Assembly: GCA_946807835.1 (NCBI GenBank)
Contig: OX327699.1
Coordinates: 5,139,001-5,203,000 of the forward strand
Direction: 5' to 3'
Source of the DNA: Ailanthus altissimus
Taxonomy: Eukaryota > Streptophyta > Magnoliopsida > Sapindales > Simaroubaceae
DNA: 64,000 bases
Shown here: piece by piece, positions 23,919 to 36,900 of the stretch
How positions within the stretch are numbered: position 1 is the first letter of the stretch
Layout of the letters: the number at the start of each line of letters is the position of its first letter
Notes under the pieces: generated by a model
The model's database searches: none
Seen by the model: the letters and a program-made list of their open reading frames with translations, nothing else
Told to the model about the DNA's origin: nothing
Program-made: the position numbers and the translations under genes

Positions 23919-26794
23919 TTACACTATGTGGCCATTTACATTTGGTCTGTGGGAAATGGCTGAAGAGCTCAAGAGTTCTGGCTTTTTCAACCAGTACTGC
24001 TGGAATCTTTGCCTTGCATACTCAATGTAGTCGAAGTCGATTGTGTTCACGTAAGCCTGCAGAAAGGGCAGAAACTTATTGATTTTTAAATGCCTATATA
24101 GATGAAGGAAAAAATGAGCTAATGCACAAATAATTACTGAAATTATTCCCCATATGCCCCAGAATATATGGTTTGCGAGAGTATATTTCTCTGCATCATC
24201 AACTAGCTGATCCACTTCACTTTCACTTGGTTGCTTCCCTGTAAACAACAAAGAAAATGTTCTGAGCATATAAAATTTAGTATTGCCTTGACACCAAAAA
24301 ATTAGCACCGTTAAACAAATAGATGGGAGCAAGTTTAAAAACAGGAGATCGTATTGGAGTGATCAGACAGTCATTTGGATAACAAATATGTTTATCAATC
24401 ATACTTTCAAAACCTGGTTTCTTGGCTTTAATATGAACAAAGTGAAAAGAAGAACATTGACTAACCCGCAGAAGAAAGATATATTTTGATAAAGTTCCGG
24501 CGATCTTTCAGTCCTGATGTCGAATGCAATTATTAGCAAATTGAAGTCAACATAGGTAGATTTGGAGAAAAATGGCATGCATAAAAACTAGTGTCAACAT
24601 TACTGACCTGGATATATGCTATAGTCCAAGATATGAGGTGTATCAGAATGGTAATTTGCTACCATTTCACAGAAGTGGTTTGCAAGGTCATAAGCGACAG
24701 GATTGTAACTTGCATACTCGTAATCCTGCAAATGAACAACAGATTTCTAAGAATAAGAATGTTTTATTCTGGATAAAGTTTCAGAGAGATTCCATGATTG
24801 TTGCATTGTTAAGCTGTGACAAAAAAGGGATGCACTGAACAATAGATAGTTGAGAGCATTGTTTCTAAGATGAATTTTGGAATTTTGATCAGATAACTTA
24901 GATTTCAACTGTTGATACGGTAACTAAAATATTTAGACAACAAAGAGTAGAACCGCAAAAAGAGACGAATTTTCAACTATTGATACAGTAAATAAAGTAA
25001 TTTAGACAATAAAGTGTGGAACCGCAATAAAGAGACGGATGCTTTGCTATTGCTTTTCATGTTCTTGATCTTGTGGTCATAATAAGTGGAATGAAAACTT
25101 CAGATGCAACTATTCTCAGCCACTTTATGAACATATCATTACCAAGATCTTCATATTCCTCCTAGAATTTTGATAAAGTGATTAGAGAAAAACAACATGG
25201 AGACTTGATTGTCTTAGACTCTTAGTATGAACTTCAAAGTTTTTTGCTCAATGAAGTAATTGAATTGGTTGTGCATTGGAATGATCTGTCAGCAGTCCAC
25301 AAGTAGCATTACAGCACCATCAAAATCAGTAGGAAAATCTAATAGCAGTGTGAATAACAGAAAAGGAATGAAACTTACAATAATAGTGAGTGATCTTGTC
25401 TCTTCATCCATCATAATGTTGCCATATTGAAGATCATTGTGACAAAAGCCAATCTCTTGATGGTCCTGGGGCAACTCTTTCTCTAACATACTAATTTCCT
25501 CCTCCAGAGCATCCAAGCAGAACTCCTTTGCATCTTTTGGGGAGCACAAACTTTTGGCCTTACTGAGCCAGTTTCTGTAGCAGAAAAAAAAGGTATTACA
25601 TATCTTCATTTCTGAAATGAAAGCTCTTAAGCTTTTGCAAACAAATAATTACCTCAGTCTGTCCCAGAGGACTACATCTTTTAAACCAGGCATATCGAGA
25701 TCGTGGAACTCTCTCATCTTAGCTGCTACAAGAGCAGATATTTCAGGGTCACGGAGATCAGCAGCTGATAATGTCTGGAAATCCAAAAAAACAGAAACAA
25801 GAAAAAAGGGTAAGGTTTATGCACAAATATTACAGGTAAAGGTGAGTATCTGAGAAGGGAAACAGCATTAAGTCCTCTGTAATGTTTTCCCTGAAGCTCT
25901 TACAATGGTTTCAGTCTACCACCAACTGAATAACTGAATTTCAAATTCCCTCTGTATCATAGTAGAAGTGTAATCTATGCACACTAAAATTGACATGAGT
26001 TAAATCGATTCCACTTATGAAAATGATGCATATTCTTTCTCTTTGTTTTTCACAATTTTCTAATGGATAATGAGAAGGAGGGCAGGATCTGTAGTTATAG
26101 CACCAAGATACATATTGAAAAACATTAAATCACAGTACTGAAAAAAACATATTTTCTGAGCAGAGTTCAGTGACGACTAAATTTTCAAGTTCAGCAAAAT
26201 CAATGAAACAGTAAAATATGAACAATCAGAGCAAACTCTGTAATATCTATATGATTAAATTTAGAATTCCAACATAGTTCGCATAGATGACCAAAATTTC
26301 TCATGCCTGGCTCTTCATTTGTCAGTTTGAACCAGTCAATCACAATTAAAAAAGCAAAAGTCAATTACTTAATATAGTACTTTTTCATGACTTGAAAAAA
26401 TTCAGTACATAATAAATACTTGAACTTCAAGAAATTTACATACCCTGGCATGAATGAACTCCTCAACTCTTCCATCAGTGAATCGCCTGAGAAGCCTTGG
26501 CCCCTGGCCATGCCTTGAGATGCACTCAAAAGTTCTGATTTCATCCTCCCTATTGAAAAAAACCTCAACGCCATCTCCGTAAATCCGGACAAGTACTTTT
26601 CTAACAAGACCATTGTTTTTGGCAAGCCAACTTATCTGGAAAATCTCATTAGTCATGGCACCTTTTAATGGTATAACTTGCAATGCATCGGAATCATCGA
26701 TAACATCCCCCCAATCAGAAGCTACAGATTTAAGCACTTTCTTTAATTCTTCTGGAGAAGAACTTGGTAACAATTCATATGTCTTTATAGCCAT
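23919..26794 (-). CDS. CK: Choline kinase (choline/ethanolamine kinase family, 7 coding exons)
   Basis: Phosphorylates choline with ATP, the first step of the CDP-choline route to phosphatidylcholine; cytosolic. Coding exons on the minus strand: 26794-26444, 25774-25653, 25574-25379, 24725-24608, 24513-24466, 24238-24138, 24056-23919. All have GT-AG borders and phases sum to 357 residues plus TAA, close to the plant family size of about 350. The N-terminal lobe carries [11 protein letters not shown] and a [10 protein letters not shown] strand. The catalytic loop is [12 protein letters not shown] (Asp about 205, the Brenner-type motif), and [18 protein letters not shown] (from 224) is the metal-binding and choline kinase motif. 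The C-terminal part has [13 protein letters not shown] and [11 protein letters not shown], typical of the family. The start is the first ATG of the exon beginning [13 protein letters not shown] choline versus ethanolamine preference cannot be read from the sequence. Confidence 0.95.
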
Positions 26795-27345
26795 CTTTAA
26801 ATCAGCACAAAGTGGTAATTGCACCAAAACTTGACCTGAAATAAAGAGAAACAAAATAAATCAAGGACATGATAGAATTTTCAAAACTTTAGATCTTGCT
26901 AAAACAAATGAAGACATGAGAGATAATATGGGAGCAAAATTATCAAACCTCAGTCTTTAAAGCAAATTGCAAAGAAAATTTTGATTAGAGAAACAAACAA
27001 GCAATCAAGAATAAAAATTTATAAAAAAACAAAAAGAAAAAGAAAAAAAAGCATATGAAGACAAGTTGAAATACAATGAAACAAATGATCATAAATAGAC
27101 ACTAATGAGATCAACCTCAAGTCTAAGACGCAACATGCAAGGGCAAAACTTGATGAGCAACAAGCAAAAAGGAGCAAAGAAACAGAAGAAACCCAGTTGA
27201 GAAAGTCTCCAGAAATTGAAAAGATCGATGAAATTGAAGAGAAAGAATCTAATACTAATAACTAAGGGAACAAAAGAACAAAAAAAAAAAAAAACACACC
27301 TAAGAAGATGAGAAAAACTGAGTGTTAGTCAGGACAGTTGCAGAA
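26795..27345 (-). promoter_or_regulatory. Choline kinase 5' UTR with an intron
   Basis: On the minus strand the coding exon is preceded by an acceptor (TTTCAG at 26836-26841) 41 bases before the ATG. A plausible donor, CTTCTTAG followed by GTGTG, lies at about 27299-27303. This implies a roughly 460-base intron in the 5' UTR and a short first exon from about 27345. Neither border has a coding frame to confirm it. Confidence 0.5.
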
Positions 27346-27366
27346 TGGCAGGCAATGCCAAATCTC

Positions 27367-27376
27367 CTTATAAAGT
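27367..27376 (-). promoter_or_regulatory. TATA-like box of the choline kinase gene
   Basis: Reading the minus strand, CTTTATAAGG lies about 25-35 bases before the inferred first exon. Its position matches a plant TATA box. The 27.55-27.85 kb region upstream is less A/T-rich than its surroundings, as expected for a proximal promoter. Confidence 0.4.
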
Positions 27377-28207
27377 CGATAAAGAAACAAAAAGGTATAT
27401 GTATGTATAGTGAATGATGAAATCAAATTGATTCCCAAACCACAAACAAAAGGACATCCCAGAAATTAAATATTCCTATAATTATGAAAAAATTAAATAT
27501 TCCAAAGATTTTTAGTCTTTAAAAGAAAGAGGAAGCTCTGGCTTTGGCTTTGGCTTTTGCCTTTGTTTTGCAGAAGAAAATGAACGGAACATCCCGCGCC
27601 TTTCTTCTTATTGGATGGCTTTTGGAAAATCTGGACGGGGTGACGTAATTGAGAATGAAAAAATGGGAACGGACCAACGGGGAGTTGACAGCGTGGCAGC
27701 GACAGCGTCATGTTGTTTTCAGTGACTGAATCTTGGCTGAAAGAATCTTGGGGAGAGAAGCTGATAAGTACAGGTTGAGGAAGCCGATTTTCCGACAGGG
27801 AAAGTAAAAACAGAAAAAAGTTAAAAAAAATAAAAATGACAGAATCAACGGTCAAAGTCTACAAGCCAATAGAAAGTTGACACGTATACTTTCTTTTTGG
27901 GCGAAATATCACAATAACAAAGTAGTACGAGGGATGTTTCATTTTCTTTGGTTCGACGTAGTGAGATTATGATAAATTATTTTATATTATTAAATATATT
28001 ATCTGTAATAATGTTAATTTGACTTAATTTTATACCATATTCTCGAGTTATTGTATTTATACAGACTTTTGAGTTAATAAAATATTTTTTTTTAATAAAA
28101 AAAAATAGTATGTCTTTGCCACCAGTCATGAATAAAATAAGATATTATCATTGAATGTAAAGATGATCAAACATTTGTCAGGGTCTTCTGTTTATATGTG
28201 AATAATA

Positions 28208-28359
28208 TTAGATATTTTAAAATTTTATTTTAAAATAATGTATTAAATAAATATTAAATATAATAAATAATTTTAAAATTTATATTATTTTATCATTCAA
28301 TATTTATTTGGTATATTATTTTTAAAATATACTTTAAAATAAAATTTTAAAATATCTAA
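28208..28359. mobile_element. Short palindromic MITE
   Basis: The left end reads TTAGATATTTTAAAATTTTA and continues as a perfect inverted match to the right end for about 27 bases. The inner sequences (TTAAATAAATATT and its counterpart) pair imperfectly, so the whole 152-bp element could fold into one long hairpin. It is almost pure A/T and non-coding. The terminal words are exact, making the boundaries reliable; the target duplication is probably TA but cannot be proven in such DNA. Confidence 0.7.
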
Positions 28360-28430
28360 CGTTTACTTTTTATATTATATCCAACTACAAAAATGAGAAT
28401 TCAAAATCTTACTTTATAAATAATAAAAAA

Positions 28431-28668
28431 GAGAACATATCACTTTAGTCTCTAATTTTATGAATATGTACTAATTTTGTTTTTATTTTTTAATATATAT
28501 TATATTAATTTTTATAAAGATAAAAATAATAATTATTTAAAAATGAAAATAATAATAAAAAATTATTAAAAATATCATGCAGGGATTAATATAATATATA
28601 TTAAAAAATTAAATTAATATATATTTATAAAATTAGAAATCAAAATGATATTTCTCCTAAAAAAATAT
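28431..28668. mobile_element. Foldback MITE, about 240 bp
   Basis: The left arm (TATCACTTTAGTCTCTAATT) and the right arm, read on the other strand (TATCATTTTGATTTCTAATT), match with a few mismatches. Pairing extends inward through TTTTTTAATATATATTATAT for about 90 bases. The centre is an A/T-rich loop. Non-coding. It lies only about 70 bases from the previous MITE. Confidence 0.65.
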
Positions 28669-30924
28669 GCTTAAATTATCTCGCTAAAATAAAAAATATA
28701 TATATATATATATTTAGATAGATAACTGAAATTATTTGCTACATGTGCTAAATTGGACTTTAACAATTGCAGTGTTAATTACGTAAAGGTGCGTGTTTGG
28801 ATTTGGACAGTTAGAACTTAGTCGTAGTCGAGCCATTCAAAGTCAGCTTTGTCGGCAAATATCTGTCAACCCCCCACATGCAGACATGCTTATCGCTTTT
28901 AACGCCTTATCACCAATTAACACTCTTTCCTTTTATTTAATTAATTTAATTTAGTTTTTTCTCTGTCTTTTATTTTATGGCACAAAAGACACGTTAACAC
29001 TTTCTTTGCTTTTTTTTTTTTTTAAAAAAATTTATTAAATAAATAATATAAACATAGATATGCTTAAAATTTTTTATAAGTTCTTAATTTTTTTAAAAAT
29101 TTGATTAAATCTTAATCATTCATTAAGATCATACTTAATAGTAGTCGAAGTTAGCAGAATATTTTATGTTGCAATTATTTTTTATACAATTATTGAATAG
29201 ATTGAGGAGATCCCTTACAGGATTAAATTAAATTATTGGCCAAAAGTGATTCTCAATTCCACAATTATTAGAAAAACATGGGAATATATATATCTATCAC
29301 ATGTTATTGTTTTATTGTTGAATTCAATCAATTGTTGGTAGCATCAACATTATGATAATACGATTATAAAGAGAGAGAGGATTATAACCGTAGAAATTGG
29401 ATGCTTTCTTCATTCAAATTTTCATGATTTAACGACATTCAATTGCGGGACACAAAACGTTCTTATCCTCTCATAGTGACACACTTCGGGATTCATAAAA
29501 AGCCATTTTATAAGTTCTTCCTTTTTTTTTTTTGTGGAAAAAGAGATATTGTTGCTTGACTTTGAATTTAGAAACATAATATAAATGGTAATGATCATTC
29601 TATGAGAAATAATAATAAGAAAAATAAAATAAATGGTAATTCACCCATATGTTGATGTGGGTTTGCTCCATTTTTGTTTTAGTCTCTCCTTAATTGAAAG
29701 GAAATTTCTTATATATATAAATAAAAATATTCAATAAATCCATTTTTTAATTATTCAAAACCACAAAGTTTAGATACTTGATTCAATATATAATTATTTG
29801 TTTTTCTAATAAAAAAAATCATAATATAGCTTTGTATAGATTTATAATAATATTATAATTGCTAACCGTAATTTCAAGTAAGTTAGTTTATTTTTATATT
29901 ATTAAAATTAAATATAAATTAATGCCTAATATAAAAAATAAAATACACAAAAATTATGTAAGAATGCACCCAATTGCTTGCCCCAACAATAAAATTTGTG
30001 TACCCTTTAACTTAAATCAAATATTTAAATCTTAACAGAGTTTATAACAATTGTTTAATTCCTCCCATTGTTAGATAGTTAATTTTCATTCTTCTAGTTG
30101 TCAAAAAGACTTATATAGTTGATTGTATTACAGGTTAATTATATTTATAATTAAATTAATATTTGAGTTGTAATGTTATAATCATTTAAATTTTGAGATT
30201 ATAATTTGAAATGTAAAAAACTAGGATAAAAAAAGAGAGCAAAAACTATGCAAGAATAGAGAATAAAAAACCTGTTTTCAGCATGAAAACATTCAGCAAA
30301 ATTTAATTTATTGTCTTTAATTATTAAATTAAAATAAAGGTGAACATCTTTTGACTTGTATTTTTGATTTAGAATAAACCATAAATTCTCAATCAATCAT
30401 CCTATTTAATACGAAAGTATAGAGTGGATGCTAAGTCAAACACTTTGTACGTCACTTGTTGATTTTAGAACTTGACCGTTATATTAAATTGATGAATCAT
30501 TGAAAAGTTGTGTTCAAGTAAATAAAAAAAAAAAAACAAAATTCCTCACCTTATTATTATAATTTTGTTATTAATTCTTGAGAAATTAAAAAAGAAAAGA
30601 AAAGAGAAACAAAAAGAGTGTTATGAAGGAGAGAGACTATTTTTCAATTTCAAAACAAATTAAACATGCCATATAGTATTCAATCTCAAGTAGCATAATG
30701 ATTTCAAACAAAAATGACCCAGATCGATTTAAAATCAAAATGTATATGATTTTTGTTTTCTAGATGATATATAAAAATAAAAATGAATCTAGATTCTAAA
30801 ACTTCTGAAATCTGATTCAAAATTAGATGAAACTGTGGAAGCAAAAGCCATAAAAGGCTAAACCTAAATCCCAGCTATTTGAAGTTAAAAAAGTGCCAGT
30901 TAACAAGCTGCTAATGAAGTTGAT

Positions 30925-33900
30925 CTACAGCTTGAATGAGCTTGAATCCTGAGAACTGGAGTGCCTTTGAGAAAGTACCTCTTTTGTTTTTTCGAGAACG
31001 CCGAAGAAAATTGAACCTCCCATGCCTATCCACAGTATTCTAGGTCCCATGCCCTGCAGCAAATAGCCCAAAAAGAATAAGAAACTACACCTAAGCTGGA
31101 CCAAATTATCTAAGATTCACAAACTTCGCTGGAATGTGATATTCATTTTTGAAAGATTCTATCTAAACTTTTTATGAATGGAAGAAAGAACGAGAAGAAA
31201 GATACGTGATTCCAATTTCACATCAGAATTGTTACGTAATTTATTACTCGGTATATCCAAACCTTGAAAAGCGTTGGCATTCCTTCTTCTCTTATGATAG
31301 TGCTAACACAATCACAAATCCCTTTGTACTGGTTGGCTGATCCCTGCAAAGTATTGAGAAGAGATAAAAAATGGAAAGAGAAGATTATGGCTCTTCATGA
31401 CCATATGAATTTCATATTGAAAAAAAGAAAGCTATTTTTACCTGAACCATTAATCTTGTCTTTATCACATCAAGAGGTGTAGTTATGGCTCCGGTTATTG
31501 CACCTGCAGACAAAAAGAACTCAATTCTAGAAATGTTCACAAAAATGTATTTCTCAATTCACTCGTTTGAACGAAAGCATGAGTTTATACAATTAGGGAA
31601 TATGTAATTTAAACTATCAAAACCATATCTGGTTTTATGAATTAGTGTATTGTCATGGCTACAGTATTATCCTGCAGCAATGAAATTCAAACAGTTTATA
31701 TAGATTTGAAAGGCAGCTATAACCTATATGCAACTAGTTTTCTTTAAACTTGCAAACAGAAAACTAATGTGATGCTAAAAGAAGGGCCTTCTCCTTGTTT
31801 TGAAATAATGCCTATTGACAACAAATCAACATTCTTTTGATCATAGAAGGTTGACGTGTGGTCTGGAAAACACTATAGTTCCATGATCTATTCTCTACCA
31901 ATGTCCAATACAGTTTGGTGTTATATTTGTTTTGGATGGAGAATATTGTAAGGAGTGCATTAAGTTCATTTGATGAAGCATGCTTAGTTATGTCTTATGC
32001 TATTACTACTATAAATAAACCAACTTAATAACTGTTGGTGAGCAATCTATAAAGTGAAATGAGTTCCAAATAAGGGAACACCCCTTTTGCAGAGAGGCAG
32101 GCTGTAACCACATAACCCCCTCCCAGGAAGGGGAGGCTTGAAGTAAAATCACTCAAAAAGCACTAGAACTTCAAACCAATACGCTGCATACACCCTTCTA
32201 ATCTAGTGATGTGAAGGGCAACTAGGTAAAAACCTCAGAGACAGTTTTGAGGCAAATCAAACCCTTGCAGGTTTTGGTGTTTCCTCCCTCAGGTCTTATT
32301 AATGAAAACAGGGGCTAGTGAAAGCAGCAGGTGAGTGTTGACAGATAGAACAACACTACTTAACACCGAAAAAAAGAAAAAGTAAATATTCAACACAGCA
32401 AGAGCAGAAGAAAGCACACACTTAAAATTCATTTGGGATTTGTTAAATTACCAGCAAAAGCACCAACAATTGCATTCTCAGCATTGCTCAAATTTCTTCG
32501 AGCCTGCAAAAACAGCAGTCAGTTTTACATAAATTATGGCATATCATTACTGCCACAGATTCATGTTTTCACATCAATATCATTCAGTTACTCATCTATG
32601 CTATAATCCATGGCTATTACAGTCTTATGGTGATTTGACCCAGCTGAGTGGTAAGATTAAAGATAATTGCATGCTAACTCGTCTGGTATTGTTTTCCAAA
32701 TGGTGTTTCCGTACTACTTTTATAAATGAAAATTAGTGTTTTTGGATATGAAAACATGCATGGTAGCATGTTATGAAATTGTAATTTTAAAAATGAAAAC
32801 AATGAAAACTCATCTGGTAGTTTATTCAAAAATATAAACCAGCCAAAATATGTTTACTAGACTTTTTCCATAAAAACTTCTCAACTGCAGATGCTCAGAC
32901 TCTGTTGAAAATGCAGATGTTGATTTAGATAATAAGATAAACCACATGGGAAATGAGTTATGGCAAGCCGAACCAGAAAAGGTCTAAAACCTGCCTTTTT
33001 ATGCTTGCAGGCCCACGTTAAATGTTTTAGAATTGAAAATCACTTTCTTTCTTGTCTTCAGTCTTCGCGTGTGAGGAGACAAGAATAAAACAAAAAAAAA
33101 GAGAAAACTCTTTTAATTAATATATATATATCTATATATATATGCACATATATATGTCCTCTCATTCAGATGTCCAAATCTTTATAAAAGTTGTTTTCAA
33201 CTAAAGTCCAGCACTGGACTTTAGTTGAAAACAACTTTTACAAAAAGTCCACCACTAGACTTTATTGGAAAAAGCGGACTCCACACTTTAAAAAGGTATG
33301 AACGTCTGCACCAGAGAATATATACACCTCTGATTGAATAAGCATCTGATATATTGTCCGTTATTGTATACAATCAGTTATGAAGACTACATGATAATGT
33401 ATAAGATTTCTATACACTCAAGGGTACATTTTTTCATTTTTTATAAAAAGAGGTAGGCTACATTCTTTCCCAATCTTCCACAAACAATTTCAACAATAAT
33501 TGTGACACTACATGAACAATAACATCAAGTTCTTAAATTTTTTGTCAAATAAATTAATACAAGCAAATAAAAGGTTAATCATCTCAAATTCATCCCTCAA
33601 AGAAATAGGTTCCTTTAGCCCTCAATTTGACATCCTAAGGTTTCATTTTATATTAATCCACAAACACAGAAGGAGAAAAAACAAAAAAAGAAAGAATAAA
33701 AATTCATATAGAGGCAAAGTCTTACATACTTTCACTAGGAATTGAAGAAAATTTAAAGCAACACCCACAATTTGGTTAGAAAGCGCAACCAAAGAAGGGT
33801 TTCTTTGAACAGAGGTCTAAAAAGAGGCCCACTTTACTAGTTTTACTGGGTTTTCTCTCTCTTTTTTTTTTTGGTTCTTTCGGTTAAATTTATTTTTGTA

Positions 33901-36900
33901 ATAATTTGAATCTAAAAGACACCTTTCAGTAAAAACAAAGCATCACAAAGTAAATACTCTTTCTGATTTTCTTAATTTAAACGAAGTGAGCGTCTATCCT
34001 GATTATTTTTGTGTATATGTACTATTCTTTTAAATTTTATATAGTTTAAAGCATCTATTTATTTGAGAGAACTTGAAATTAATTTATAACTATAACATAT
34101 TATCTTATATTATTCATGTTGAATGTAATCCTTTTTAATATATACATACTATTGTAACTATACAATAAAAAAATTACAATAATTTACTATAAATTAGCAA
34201 GTTGTATTTTAATAATAATCTTTTCTCATCAAAATCTTCAAAGTGTCAAAATATATTTATTTATTATAATTTATGAATTAATGCATGTCAACTTGTTTCT
34301 TTTGTTATAAATTTATTATAATTAATATATTCTATAAATATACGTGTAAAATATGTTATTCATTAAGTATAAGAGATGAGGCCTACATAAACAATTGTTT
34401 GCAATTCTGGTAATTAATGCATAGTCAAAAAGTTATAAGATACCTATAAAAGTTTAATCCAAAAGAATTCTCTTTAATAGAGAAGAAAGTGGAGATTACC
34501 AACTTCCCTACCAAAAGTATCATACATTTGGCATTTTCTCCACTTCCTTTGTAAAAGTTGAGAAATAAAAAAGACTTGTTTTTGTTTGATTTGTCATTTT
34601 CCTTAAAAAAAAAAGGAAAAAGAAAAAACTAGCCAAACAAGTATTTTGCATTTTTGTTCTTGAAAAATGTAAAATGACCACCCAAAAACACGACCTAGTC
34701 ATTTTTTGTTTTTCAAGAACAAAAATGTATAATACATGTTTGGCAAACTTATTTGTTAGGAAACTGATAAATCAAGGAAAAACAAATAATCTTCAATTTT
34801 CAATTTTGTAAAGAGAAGTGGAGAATGCCAATTTTGCACCCACTTATTCTTATGCATTCCTCCTCACTTTTTGCATTGAAATTTTTATGCAACCCATCTA
34901 ATATGTGGAAAATCCCACATATTTTCCAAGTCATTTTTCTGAATTTATAAAATACATTAACTAAATGCATAACAAAAAACGAGTGTGGATGTCCGCATCT
35001 TATTAAAATGTTTTTTAGCTAAAGTTCAGCATTGGACTTTAAAACAATTTTTACAAAGAAGTCAAGTGCTGGACTTTAGTTTAAAAATGGACATCTGCAT
35101 CTTTTTATAATGTGGATATCTGCACCTGAGACTCATTTTATATAAATACTGTCATTTTCAGGTCCGAACGTGTGCACCATTTTAAAGTGTAAATGTCCAC
35201 TTTTTAACTAAAGTCCAATGCTGGACTTTAGTTAAAAACAACTTTTACAAAAGGTCTAGCGCTGGACTTCATTGAAAAAAGCGAAAAAAGTGTGAACGTC
35301 TAGACCTGAAAATAATTATATATATATACACCAAACATATTTTCGCTGTTTCATATATTCAAACAAACTACCATGCGCATTTTTGTTGTTTACATTTTTA
35401 AATTATAGTTTTAAAACATACTATCAAACTCATTTTAAAATCCAAGTAACTCATTTGCATTTATACGTCAACTACCATCATAATTATGCTTACCGCTAGC
35501 TGATAACCCAGCAAGAGCTGCTCATAGATGCAAAACTGGATAGCGTCAAAAGGAAGATCTCGCAACAAAAAGGATCCATACCCCTACACTTTCAGAAACA
35601 ATGGTCATGGAGTATTTGTGAGCTACAACATCAAATAATACTGAAATGCATGACAAGGATTTAAGTAAATGGAGAACAAGTGCATGCTTCTACTTTGCTG
35701 ACATCTATATCATGAGAAGAAACTTTTCAACTTTCTGGGAGAAGGAGACCAAAAACTACAGCCAAGATCTCAGAAAAAACTTGAAACTTAGCAGCAAATA
35801 TAAACATACCGCATAGAGGCCTTTAAAGCCCTCCTTACGAACAATAAGGCGAACAGCATCTGGAGCTGAAGTGAATTGCGCAGTTTGCATCCTTTGCTTG
35901 ATCACCTGGGAAGTGCCAGTAAGATACTAGGCTTTGGTACATAACTAAAGATTGCAAAATGAGACACAAACTTCAATACCTCTGTTGGTACACGAACAAG
36001 AGAAGAAGCAGCCCCTCCAACAGCACCTGCAGTCTGAATGATGTCTGAAAACTTTTTACATAACAGAAAAATGCATGATCCAGCACCGAGAAATAAAAGG
36101 TTTCTTTGTTACAGTAAAAGGACATTCATGATAAGAGAATGCATTTTTGAAACCAAGCTACCAGATCGCTGATAAAATTCAGGCAAATAGGCAAATCTAG
36201 GTAATACATAATAGACAAATTCATGAAAATGTATAAAGCTTCAATGATGATTCTATTTTATAAGCATCAATGCCAAATTAGGCTAAAAATATCATGACAT
36301 ACAAAAGAGACTTACATGCATGAATATTATATCTTTTTGTTCTAATAAAATTTCATCTTGTTTAAGCACATGGAGAGGAATATACTAGATCACCCCTTAA
36401 ATTCCATGCTGACAGAAAATTTGGGAAAAAAAAGAAAAGAACAAAAAATGAAAGCTCAGATGAAGCTTTGACAGTTACATCTTGCTGCACATGTTTTGCA
36501 TATAGTCCGTACTCACCAAATGAGCAAGAGCACTGAGGTTTTCAGGGAAGATCTTTAACAATTTCTGCTTCACAGGTTCATAGACACCAAGAAAGATGGC
36601 AGAAGCCCTACAAAGAATGAAAGAGTCTCATTAACCACATAATGGAAGAGTCTCATGAACCACATCCCACCCAACGAAAATTTTCAAGCATTACTAAATA
36701 ATCTAAATTGCCTCTTTATGGAACAATGCCAAACCAGGAACGAGATTTGTTGGTTTCTAAAGAAAATGATGATTCCTTTTTCTATTTTCTTATATCATTA
36801 TTGTCTCGCCAGCAATGATTGCAAGTCTAATGGGAAACAAGAAAGCATCAAGAGACAGGAGAACCACCAATATCAGCGAGCAAGCTAACAAACTCACAGA

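Larger units (their letters stand above)
27400..30924. other. Intergenic region: choline kinase promoter side and SAM carrier 3' flank
   Basis: The stretch contains the upstream region of choline kinase and the 3' side of the SAM carrier gene, both on the minus strand. Two palindromic MITEs lie at 28208-28359 and 28431-28668. An AT microsatellite lies near 28695-28712. No conserved protein was recognised; the longest open frames have low-complexity translations. Confidence 0.6.

Noticed and set aside
27493..27855. 120-codon minus-strand open frame upstream of choline kinase
   Set aside because: Low-complexity Phe/Ser/Gln translation without motifs, located in the promoter region; no splice or codon pattern supports it.
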